From: DASPPK01 sp041479575 | GTDB lineage: Archaea > Thermoproteota > Bathyarchaeia > Bathyarchaeales > Bathycorpusculaceae | Direction: 5' to 3' | Assembly (NCBI GenBank): GCA_041479575.1 | Contig: JBGOYH010000108.1 | Span: 1 to 7,170 of the forward strand | Length of the DNA: 7,170 bases | Part shown: in pieces, positions 1 to 5,542 of the stretch | Layout: each line of letters opens with the position of its first letter | How positions within the stretch are numbered: the first letter of the stretch is position 1 | The notes under the pieces: model-generated | Told to the model about the DNA's origin: nothing | Database searches by the model: none | Seen by the model: the letters and a program-made list of their open reading frames with translations, nothing else | Made by a program: the position numbers and the translations under genes

Positions 1-8
1 CTTCTGAA

Positions 9-521
9 CTACGTGCCAATTTTTGATTTGATTTTTGGAAGAATGTCTTTCTGAATTTGGGCTAGTCCGAAAGTGGTGATCTTGTATTTCTCGTCCGTGG
101 TCTTCGTTGCAATCTCGTTCTTGACCAGCTCGCCTAGGCGAGTGCTCGTGATCTTAGCGTCTTTCCCCAGTTTCGTCTGTAGTTCTTCCTTAGAAAGACC
201 GTTGCTTTTTGTTTTGCCTAATCGGAAACCTATGTAGTTTGCCAGCAACAATAGAGCAAGAGTTTCATTGTCGGTTAGCTTGGTCCTTGGAACGAGTATG
301 TACGGGCCTTCTTCTGCGAAAGCAATGATTTTCTCGCTGTCTTTGACTAGAACTTGTAAATCAACGTTCAAGTTCAGTTTTTTGGCAGTGTCAAATGAAG
401 GAAGCAGTTCGGCAAAGAATCTGTCCAGAAGCAGCCACACTTGTTCAGGTGTGCCTGAAAGTGTTTTTTCAACATCCTTATATTTTATGTGGACAGCTAC
501 GCGATCAGGTTCCTCAGTCAA
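9..521 (-). CDS. Uncharacterised winged-helix-like protein, third gene of a paralog trio
   Basis: I do not recognise a named family. This 170 aa soluble protein has no signal peptide or membrane helix. Residues 7-40 look like two short strands and a helix, with the pattern VAVHIK, then SGTPEQV, then a hydrophobic helix. Residues 72-95 carry EGPYILVP followed by LTDNETLALLLLA. Residues 108-160 look like a winged helix: a helix at KEELQTKL, a putative recognition helix at STRLGELVKN, and a wing ending KYKITTFG. The last 100 residues align by eye with the upstream neighbour, which has EGPVIVA, LTHYEAIGLTLLA, ARLNEMTKRG and FKLTIQGE at matching places. The start is TTG overlapping the upstream stop (TTGA). 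It is supported by GAGGT 8 nt upstream, inside the last codons of the upstream gene, which suggests coupled translation. The gene ends in TAG just inside the window. Nucleic-acid binding is inferred from the fold pattern only. Confidence 0.8.
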   Translation of the reverse strand: MTEEPDRVAVHIKYKDVEKTLSGTPEQVWLLLDRFFAELLPSFDTAKKLNLNVDLQVLVKDSEKIIAFAEEGPYILVPRTKLTDNETLALLLLANYIGFRLGKTKSNGLSKEELQTKLGKDAKITSTRLGELVKNEIATKTTDEKYKITTFGLAQIQKDILPKIKSKIGT

Positions 522-988
522 CCCATTTTACCTCTAAGCTTGGCGAGGACTCCGTCTTCAACCCATTTTTCGCCTTGTATTGTGAGTTTGAATTCAGGTC
601 TGTTAGGGTCAGGTTTGAAAACTTGACCTCTCTTCGTCATTTCGTTCAATCGGGCTGGGACCATGCATTTTATTCCGCTTGATTCTAGGAGTTTTTGAAT
701 TTGTGCAGCGGTGCCTTTCTTCTCATCTGAGGCAAGCAACGTCAAGCCTATCGCTTCATAATGTGTGAGGTTTTCATGAGCTACTATGACAGGGCCCTCC
801 GTTGTGGATTCGACTATGCCTCTTAATTGAACGCCTGAAGGCGTCAAACGGCTCGAGACGAGGTCTGATACTTTCTCCGTGAAACCATCGGGGAAGCTCT
901 CGAGCATTCTGAGAACTTCTTGCGGGTTTTCGCCCTCAACTGTGATTTCGCCGAAGGGTGTTTTTATGCGCACTTCAACCTTGTTCAT
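518..988 (-). CDS. Uncharacterised winged-helix-like protein, second gene of a paralog trio
   Basis: This 156 aa soluble protein belongs to no family I can name. Residues 3-33 form the shared N-terminal module: strand VEVRIK, strand GEITVEGE, then helix NPQEVLRMLESF. A linker follows, then EGPVIVA (64-70) and a helix LTHYEAIGLTLLA (74-86). A likely winged helix covers residues 92-140: TAAQIQKLLES, then ARLNEMTKRG, then a wing ending FKLTIQGE. The final residues are basic (KLRGKMG). It resembles the downstream gene along most of its length and the upstream gene mainly in the N-terminal module and the winged helix. Its ATG overlaps the upstream stop as ATGA, with a strong GGGGAG 7 nt before it. 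The overlaps on both sides imply one transcript and probably coordinated amounts of protein. A transcription or chromatin-associated role is possible, but only by inference from fold. Confidence 0.82.
   Translation of the reverse strand: MNKVEVRIKTPFGEITVEGENPQEVLRMLESFPDGFTEKVSDLVSSRLTPSGVQLRGIVESTTEGPVIVAHENLTHYEAIGLTLLASDEKKGTAAQIQKLLESSGIKCMVPARLNEMTKRGQVFKPDPNRPEFKLTIQGEKWVEDGVLAKLRGKMG
530..534 (-). promoter_or_regulatory. Ribosome binding site deciding a TTG start
   Basis: GAGGT on the minus strand sits 8 nt before the TTG at 521-519. It lies within the last codons (Arg-Gly) of the upstream gene. It supports the TTG start, because the only nearby ATG (526-524) is out of frame and meets a stop after one further codon. 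Confidence 0.6.
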
Positions 989-1491
989 TCCGCGTCTCCC
1001 CGTGAGCGAAGGGCTTCCTTTTCTGCCAAAATGTACACGTAGCCTGCGTTAGTGTTCCATCGTCTGATCTTTTCTTTCTTCACCAGCTCCATTAGAACTC
1101 CTCCAAGCACTCGCACAGACTGTTCTATCCTGTTTGACTTCAACGCTTCGCCTAGTTCGTCTATTGTGCGCGGACGCCATTTTCCCCAGTCAGTTTGTAG
1201 AAGCTTCACGATTGCCTCATCCAGTTTCTCTGAGGGTGATATTCGCGGGTATTGCTGAGAAGGAGTTTTCTGTGTGTTAGCAGTTTCCGTCTTGACAGTC
1301 AGTGTGGCAACTTTCCTAGGCTTGATTTTTTCAAACGCCTTGTCAATACTGCCTACTAGGTTCGGCAAGTCCTTGATTGTGTTCAGGACATCTTCGTAGG
1401 TTCCGTTAATCTCAACTTCGTAGTCACCCATTTTGAGCCGGAAGGCAAAATTCTCATGAGCTTTCTTAGTGGTCTTATCTTGCAAGTTCAT
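985..1491 (-). CDS. Uncharacterised winged-helix-like protein, first gene of a paralog trio
   Basis: This 168 aa protein of unknown function leads the three-gene minus-strand operon. Residues 15-42 repeat the trio's N-terminal module: FAFRLK, then YEVEINGTYEDVLNTIKDLP. A polar linker rich in Thr, Gln and Ser (about 60-85) separates it from a C-terminal domain at about 86-155. That domain reads as a winged helix: SEKLDEAIVKLL, then TIDELGEALK, then VLGGVLMELVKKEKIRRW, with the wing at AGYVYIL. It lacks the EGP-x-I/LTxxE segment found in the other two, so it is the most diverged member. The ATG at 1491 has no Shine-Dalgarno at normal spacing; the nearest, AAGGAG, lies about 25 nt upstream. The mRNA may therefore be leaderless. 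The coding strand runs into the next gene through ATGA. The gene is clearly real given the domain pattern and operon layout, but its function is unknown. Confidence 0.82.
   Translation of the reverse strand: MNLQDKTTKKAHENFAFRLKMGDYEVEINGTYEDVLNTIKDLPNLVGSIDKAFEKIKPRKVATLTVKTETANTQKTPSQQYPRISPSEKLDEAIVKLLQTDWGKWRPRTIDELGEALKSNRIEQSVRVLGGVLMELVKKEKIRRWNTNAGYVYILAEKEALRSRGDAE
996..1001 (-). promoter_or_regulatory. Ribosome binding site of the second trio gene
   Basis: GGGGAG on the minus strand lies 7 nt before the ATG at 988-986 and inside the 3' end of the upstream gene. This is a strong Shine-Dalgarno at an ATGA overlap, so initiation can be both independent and coupled. Confidence 0.65.
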
Positions 1492-1534
1492 CCCATGATA
1501 TAGGAAAGCTTCAACTCCTTTTAGGATTTGCGTA

Positions 1535-1562
1535 TTTCGACATATTACGGTTTTCGATATAT
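1535..1562. repeat. Short direct repeat in the divergent promoter region
   Basis: TTTCGACATAT (1535-1545) and TTTCGATATAT (1552-1562) match at 10 of 11 bases. Their starts are 17 bp apart, somewhat less than two helical turns. The position between two divergent promoters suits a regulator site serving one or both operons. AT-rich sequence can produce such pairs by chance, so the functional call is tentative. Confidence 0.4.
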
Positions 1563-1582
1563 GTTTGAGGCGGGAAGCATTG

Positions 1583-1595
1583 TATTAAATATTAA
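1583..1595 (+). promoter_or_regulatory. TATA-like box for the plus-strand membrane protein gene
   Basis: TATTAAATATTAA fits an archaeal TATA box. With the usual spacing of about 25-30 bp, transcription would begin near 1612-1618. That leaves a leader of roughly 30 nt containing the GGTGA ribosome site. A second AT-rich stretch at 1601-1608 is possible, but it would leave too short a leader to include that site. Confidence 0.45.
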
Positions 1596-1633
1596 GATAC
1601 AATAATATGTCTCGCATCATCTTCTAGCAAAAC

Positions 1634-1638
1634 GGTGA
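1634..1638 (+). promoter_or_regulatory. Ribosome binding site deciding a TTG start
   Basis: GGTGA is complementary to the archaeal 16S 3' end and sits 6 nt before the TTG at 1645-1647. It fixes this TTG as the start. The first in-frame internal ATG lies far downstream (codon 80) and would remove both membrane helices. Confidence 0.65.
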
Positions 1639-1644
1639 GAAAAC

Positions 1645-2280
1645 TTGGCAAAGAAGGGACTCACAGTCTGGATCTTCAGTTCGCTAACATTCCTATCCGT
1701 AGCACACCTTGTAGAAGCCATCTACGTTCTCATATCAGGAAGCCAAATCCGACTTCTCAAAATCTACCCTCTAATCGGTCAAGAACTGAGCAGTATAAAC
1801 TCTATTACCTATCTTTGTCTGTCTGCCCTAGTGAGTATTGTCTGCTGGGGAATCACATGTGCAATAACCTTTGAGAACCCGATGGAAGAGTTCTTGAACA
1901 AGGTATTGACCGACGCCAAAAAGCAAAGCGCCGTTGAGGCACAGACAGTTGAAAACAAGAGCGAAATTCTCGACGCAATGTACGAAACGATAGAATCCAA
2001 CAGTGAGACTATCGCCAGCGTTAAGGATATGATCTGCAACGTGAGAACTGAAGTCAAGGAAATAGAACCCCTGATGACAACTGTTGATTTAATCAGGATG
2101 GAGCTAAGTGACTTGGCAAAAGAAGTAGAGACTCTTGAAGGCAAAATGAAGTTTTCTTACGTATGCCTAGCATGTGGAAAACCGTTGCTCCCTGAATTCA
2201 AAATCTGTCCCTACTGCGGTGAGGATGCCAAGCTGCTCAGGAGTCCTCTGGTCGCTGTGCCGGAACAGAAGCAAAAATAG
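1645..2280 (+). CDS. Membrane-anchored coiled-coil zinc-ribbon protein, unknown function
   Basis: This 211 aa protein has a clear architecture but no name I can give. A short basic start (AKKG) precedes a predicted transmembrane helix at about 8-30. A 20-25 residue loop follows, then a second helix at about 54-76, rich in Ser and Cys. Residues 82-170 are polar and acidic with heptad-like spacing (EILDAMYETIESNSETIASV), as expected for a long coiled coil. Residues 174-191 form a four-cysteine zinc ribbon: CLAC (C174, C177) and CPYC (C188, C191), with ten residues between the pairs. The tail is short and ends in EQKQK. By the positive-inside rule the helices form a hairpin, with both the N-terminus and the stalk plus ribbon in the cytoplasm. 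Such zinc ribbons often bind proteins or nucleic acids, but the ligand here is unknown. It starts at TTG with its own TATA-like and GGTGA sites, is transcribed alone, diverges from the trio operon and converges on gatE. Confidence 0.85.
   Translation: MAKKGLTVWIFSSLTFLSVAHLVEAIYVLISGSQIRLLKIYPLIGQELSSINSITYLCLSALVSIVCWGITCAITFENPMEEFLNKVLTDAKKQSAVEAQTVENKSEILDAMYETIESNSETIASVKDMICNVRTEVKEIEPLMTTVDLIRMELSDLAKEVETLEGKMKFSYVCLACGKPLLPEFKICPYCGEDAKLLRSPLVAVPEQKQK
2273..2277 (-). terminator. Possible weak T-tract terminator for the elp3-gatD-gatE operon
   Basis: Reading the minus strand, a run of five T lies 8-12 nt after the gatE stop, inside the 3' end of the convergent gene. Archaeal RNA polymerase can stop on T-tracts without a hairpin. 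Five T is short, so this is a weak call. Confidence 0.3.
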
Positions 2281-2284
2281 CTTC

Positions 2285-4198
2285 CTATTTCAATTTCTCT
2301 TTGACTTTTTCTTTCAGAATCTTGCTCACAAGTGCTGCGTCTGCTTTGCCGCGAAGGTTGTTCATGGCTATCCCCATGAGCGCACCGAAACTGTCTTCAC
2401 CGCGCTTATTTATCAATTCCTCGTTGTCTTCAACTATTTTGGCCAGAAGTTTTTCAAGTTCACCTTGCGAAATGCTTTGCATGCCCAGTTCTTTGACAGC
2501 CTCCTGAATAGTCTTGTCTTCGTTTTTTGAAAGCCAAGCAACCACATCTGTCACTGCTTCTTTGGCAATCTTCCCTTCGCCCACAAGTTTGAAGACATCA
2601 CGCAGCTGACCGTCTGATATTTTCTCCACTGCAACGTTGTCTCGCCTCAATGCTTTGAGAGTTTCAGTCATGAAAGCTGCAACGGTCGTTGGCGAAACGT
2701 TGCTTTCTTTAATGATGATTTCAAACAATTCGCTGTATTCAGAATTGAGAACTTGCCTCGCCAACTTGTCATTCAACTTGTATACTTTCTGCAACCGTTC
2801 AAGCTTCTTTTCTGGAAGCTCGGGCAAATGCGCACGGATTTCCTCCACAAATTCTCGCGTAACTTGGACCGGCGGTATGTCTGTCTCTGGATACATTCTT
2901 GCTGCTCCCGGGCGTGGTCTCATGTAACGCGTCGTTCCATCAGGGTTTGGCGCTCGCGTCTCTTGTGGCACACCACCCAAGGCTTCACGAGCTCTTTCAA
3001 CCACAGCCCTCAAAGCGTCTTCACTGTTTTCTAGGGTGTCTGCAACGAAGACCACTGCGTCTTCGTCTGACGCTTCAACACTTTTTCTCAGATCCTCAAC
3101 TTCTTCCACTGTTATTCCATAGGCTGGCAACTCGTCTGTGTGGAATATGCCTCCGACTCTTCCCCAGAACCTAGCCCTGTCTGCCATCTCTGTACCAAGA
3201 CGCAATCCAGGGGATAGTTCCCATTTCAGAAACCCTTTGAACCCTGGCAGTCTGACCGCCAAGACTTCCTGTTTTTTCTCTAAGGCTTTCTGGACAACTT
3301 TACATTTTGTGTCCTTGAAAACGTCTTTCACGTTAAAGAACTCGTCTCTGAGAAGATCTTCTTTTGCTCCTTTTTTACCGAGTTCCTCACTTATTCTGAT
3401 GAGATTCAGCTGACGTTGGACTTCATACTCAACGACTAGCGAAACAAGTTCGAGTTCTTGCAGACCTTTGATTTCTATGAGCGCACCGTTCGGGATTGAA
3501 ATGTTTATGTCTTGACGAATTGAGCCAAGGCCGCGTATGACCTTTCCAGTTGATCGCAGTATTCTTCCGATTGCGAGGGCGACTTCTTCAGCTTCTCTTG
3601 GTGTTTTTATGACTGGTCCGGTCGCCACTTCTATGAGGGGTATGCCTAAGCGATCTATGCGGTATCCTATTGTTCTTCCTTCTTTGTCGCCTGATTTTCT
3701 AGCCGCGTCCTCTTCTAAGCTTGCATGTTGAATCGGGATAGTCTTGTCTTGCACCAAGATTTCGCCGTTCAGAGCTATTGCGCATGTTCTTTGGAAACCA
3801 GTGGTGTTTGAGCCGTCTATTACCGTTTTGCGCATCACATGAACTTCGCTGACTGGTTTCGCGTTCATCATCAGAGCCGCTGTTAAGACTGTTTCAACTG
3901 CTTCTAGGTTTAGGGCGTGCGGCGGTTCTTCATCCATTTCTACGAGGCATGAGGTTTCGCGGTTTGCTTCGTAGAGGATTTTGACTCCTTTTTGAAACTC
4001 GAAATATGCTGCTGGGTCTACCTGGCCCAGCTCGCTCTGTGTTGGTCTGAGTCTGCGGAGGAATGTTACTTCTGGCTCTTCCTTGAAGAGTGTTGGTTTA
4101 CAGTTGCAGAACAGTTTCGCTGAAGTGTTCAGTTGCTGGTGAATCTCCAGTCCGACTTTCAACCCAATTTTCTGATAGTCTACCTCCAATGTAACCAC
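2285..4198 (-). CDS. gatE: Glutamyl-tRNA(Gln) amidotransferase subunit E
   Basis: GatE is the tRNA-binding kinase subunit of GatDE. It phosphorylates the glutamate on mischarged Glu-tRNA(Gln) with ATP, and ammonia delivered from GatD then makes Gln-tRNA(Gln) in the cytoplasm. At 637 aa it is full length. The GatB/E cradle is seen in GLKVGLEIHQQL (12-23, with E18 and H20 at the metal site), GSNTTGFQRT (129-138), SLEEDAARK (160-168) and IPLIEVATGP (186-195, E190). Residues about 290-410 are the AspRS-like insertion that separates GatE from bacterial GatB, including GGIFHTDELPAYGIT (349-363). RPRPGAARMYPETDIPP (427-443) follows. The C-terminal helical tail domain ends with GALMGIAMNNLRGKAD (605-620) and a lysine-rich tail. 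The open frame begins at GTG 4198, 9 bp after gatD. However, AGGTG at 4200-4196 overlaps that GTG and is well spaced for the TTG at 4189, so the protein may start three codons later. No key residue appears lost. Confidence 0.97.
   Translation of the reverse strand: MVTLEVDYQKIGLKVGLEIHQQLNTSAKLFCNCKPTLFKEEPEVTFLRRLRPTQSELGQVDPAAYFEFQKGVKILYEANRETSCLVEMDEEPPHALNLEAVETVLTAALMMNAKPVSEVHVMRKTVIDGSNTTGFQRTCAIALNGEILVQDKTIPIQHASLEEDAARKSGDKEGRTIGYRIDRLGIPLIEVATGPVIKTPREAEEVALAIGRILRSTGKVIRGLGSIRQDINISIPNGALIEIKGLQELELVSLVVEYEVQRQLNLIRISEELGKKGAKEDLLRDEFFNVKDVFKDTKCKVVQKALEKKQEVLAVRLPGFKGFLKWELSPGLRLGTEMADRARFWGRVGGIFHTDELPAYGITVEEVEDLRKSVEASDEDAVVFVADTLENSEDALRAVVERAREALGGVPQETRAPNPDGTTRYMRPRPGAARMYPETDIPPVQVTREFVEEIRAHLPELPEKKLERLQKVYKLNDKLARQVLNSEYSELFEIIIKESNVSPTTVAAFMTETLKALRRDNVAVEKISDGQLRDVFKLVGEGKIAKEAVTDVVAWLSKNEDKTIQEAVKELGMQSISQGELEKLLAKIVEDNEELINKRGEDSFGALMGIAMNNLRGKADAALVSKILKEKVKEKLK
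2286..2316 (+). terminator. T-rich terminator for the plus-strand gene, inside gatE
   Basis: Just past the stop at 2280 the plus strand is strongly T-rich, with repeated runs of three to five T including a TTTTT. Archaeal termination commonly uses such tracts. The same bases, read on the minus strand, encode the lysine-rich C-terminus of GatE (KEKVKEKLK), so one stretch would serve both purposes. Confidence 0.45.
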
Positions 4199-4200
4199 CT
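4196..4200 (-). promoter_or_regulatory. Ribosome binding site that may move the gatE start
   Basis: AGGTG on the minus strand overlaps the GTG at 4198-4196 and lies 6 nt before a TTG at 4189-4187. Upstream of the GTG itself there is only a weak GAGAG. The site therefore favours TTG 4189 as the true start. Confidence 0.45.
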
Positions 4201-4207
4201 TTTGCTC

Positions 4208-5542
4208 TCATTCATAACTCATCTTTTCTGGCAAGGTTCGCGGTGAAAGTTCGCCTGCAACGTTCGTTTTCAAGAGAGTTTTTGCCTCGTCAAGGTCTTT
4301 GGTTTGCCCAAGAACCCACATAAGCTTGACAAGAGCTGTTTCAGGAAGCATATCCTCCAATGGAATTACGCCTAACGCCTGCAAATCACGGCCTGAATCG
4401 TAAACGTTCATGTTTATGCGTCCCCAGATGCATTGAGACGTCATTGCAACAACAGCGCCTTGTCTCACGGCCTTTCTGATCGCGTCGTGGCAATATTTGC
4501 TGATGTGGCCAAGACCTGTCCCTTCAAGAACTATTCCTCTGTAGTTTTTCTGCGCATACAAATCCAGAATAGCCGGGTCCATTCCCGGATAGAACTTCAC
4601 TAAAGCAACTTTATCTTCGAATGCAGGCTTAAGCTGGAGCCTTCTTGATGAATCTCGTTTTTGACACTCTTGTGTGAGCATAGTAATATTTTGATTTTCT
4701 ATCCTTGCGATCGGTGAGGCATTGACGGATCTGAACGCATCTCTTCTGCTTGTATGGCATTTGCGAACTTTCGTTCCCTTATGAAGCGCTATGTACGTAT
4801 CTGACGGTGTTTCATGCATGGCAACTACTACCTCGGCGAAGGGAGCTTTTGCTGCAGCTAAGACGGCGCCTAGCACATTCGTCGCAGCATCTGAACTCGG
4901 TCGGTCTGCTGACCTTTGTGATCCGACAATTATAATCGGAACTGGAAGGTTTTGCAGTGCGAAGCTGAGGGCTGCGGCAGTGTATCCCATGGTATCTGTT
5001 CCGTGGGCTAGAACAACTCCGTCGAAACCTTCATGTATCTTCTTCGCAACTGTCTGAGCGATTTCAGTCCATTGTTGCGGCGTTATGTTTTCGCTGAAAA
5101 GGCTGAGGAGTATTTGAGTTTCTATCTGCGCTACATCCGCGAGTTCTGGAACGACACTGTAGAGATCGCTTGCACTGAGAGCTGGTCGGACTCCGCCTGT
5201 TCGGTAATCGACGCGGCTTGCTATTGTGCCGCCTGTGCTAATTATTGCAACTTTTGGAAGCCCTGGTCTCTGCTCGGGTAACGGTGGTGGAGCGAAAGTC
5301 GGTTTCGTGCCTTCGCCGATCTTCTCAATTTTCGAGTCAGGAGTTATTTCCACACCGATGTTGTACCCGTTCTTCAGTTTCACGACAACGTGTTTTTCAT
5401 CGCCGTACTCAGAACGTGGAATGAGTATGCCTTCATAGATTTCACTTCCTTTAACGACTCGGATTATGTCGCCTATCTCGACATGAGCCTTCTTTACCGC
5501 CTCAAACGCCTTACCCCGATAACCTGTTTCCTTTTCACTCAT
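4208..5542 (-). CDS. gatD: Glutamyl-tRNA(Gln) amidotransferase subunit D
   Basis: GatD is the asparaginase-like glutaminase of the archaeal GatDE complex. It releases ammonia from an amide donor and passes it to GatE to amidate Glu-tRNA(Gln). At 444 aa it is full length. Residues about 20-72 are the GatD-specific N-terminal barrel (VEIGDIIRVV, then GVEI). A proline-rich linker (82-96) leads to the L-asparaginase core. The catalytic residues can be placed by comparison with type II asparaginase: T106 in STGGTIAS (102-109), T182 and D183 in HGTDTM (180-185), and K261 in the segment before the SVN at 272-274. The second asparaginase lobe spans about 312-430, including LEGTGLGH (339-346). The GatD-type barrel and the adjacent gatE exclude a simple asparaginase. 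The ATG overlaps the elp3 stop as ATGA, with GGGGAG 6 nt upstream, so translation is probably coupled to elp3. Confidence 0.97.
   Translation of the reverse strand: MSEKETGYRGKAFEAVKKAHVEIGDIIRVVKGSEIYEGILIPRSEYGDEKHVVVKLKNGYNIGVEITPDSKIEKIGEGTKPTFAPPPLPEQRPGLPKVAIISTGGTIASRVDYRTGGVRPALSASDLYSVVPELADVAQIETQILLSLFSENITPQQWTEIAQTVAKKIHEGFDGVVLAHGTDTMGYTAAALSFALQNLPVPIIIVGSQRSADRPSSDAATNVLGAVLAAAKAPFAEVVVAMHETPSDTYIALHKGTKVRKCHTSRRDAFRSVNASPIARIENQNITMLTQECQKRDSSRRLQLKPAFEDKVALVKFYPGMDPAILDLYAQKNYRGIVLEGTGLGHISKYCHDAIRKAVRQGAVVAMTSQCIWGRINMNVYDSGRDLQALGVIPLEDMLPETALVKLMWVLGQTKDLDEAKTLLKTNVAGELSPRTLPEKMSYE

Larger units (their letters stand above)
1492..1644. promoter_or_regulatory. Divergent intergenic promoter region
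   Basis: This 153 bp AT-rich gap separates the trio operon (minus) from the zinc-ribbon membrane protein gene (plus), so it must hold both promoters. No RNA gene or small coding region was convincing in it. For the plus strand, the best TATA-like stretch is at 1583-1595. For the minus strand, candidates are CCTAAAAG around 1525-1518, which is placed for a leaderless start, and GTAATATG around 1548-1541. A near-identical 11 bp direct repeat lies at 1535-1545 and 1552-1562 and could be an operator. All of these are readings by eye, without transcript data. Confidence 0.6.

Noticed and set aside
129..142. Perfect 14 bp palindrome CTCGCCTAGGCGAG inside the third trio gene.
   Set aside because: It lies in the middle of a coding region, encoding part of the putative recognition helix. 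About one such palindrome every 16 kb is expected by chance, so it needs no special explanation.
1488..1514. Possible upstream leader peptide of eight codons (TTG start) ending in TGA that overlaps the ATG of the first trio gene.
   Set aside because: The AAGGAG is directly next to the TTG with no spacing, and too far from the internal ATG. The ATGA-like overlap is probably chance.
1635..1874. Plus-strand open frame overlapping the start of the zinc-ribbon membrane protein gene in another frame.
   Set aside because: Its composition shows no domain or hydrophobic pattern. The alternative frame has a ribosome site, membrane helices and a zinc ribbon.
2899..3174. Plus-strand open frames opposite gatE, gatD and elp3.
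   Set aside because: They are antisense shadows of highly conserved enzymes, with no motif and biased composition.
2285..4198. Calling this gene gatB of a GatCAB system.
   Set aside because: The AspRS-like insertion at about residues 290-410 and the partner gatD are specific to GatE; no gatA or gatC is present.
4208..5542. Calling this gene a plain L-asparaginase.
   Set aside because: The extra N-terminal barrel, the length of 444 aa and the adjacent gatE identify it as GatD.
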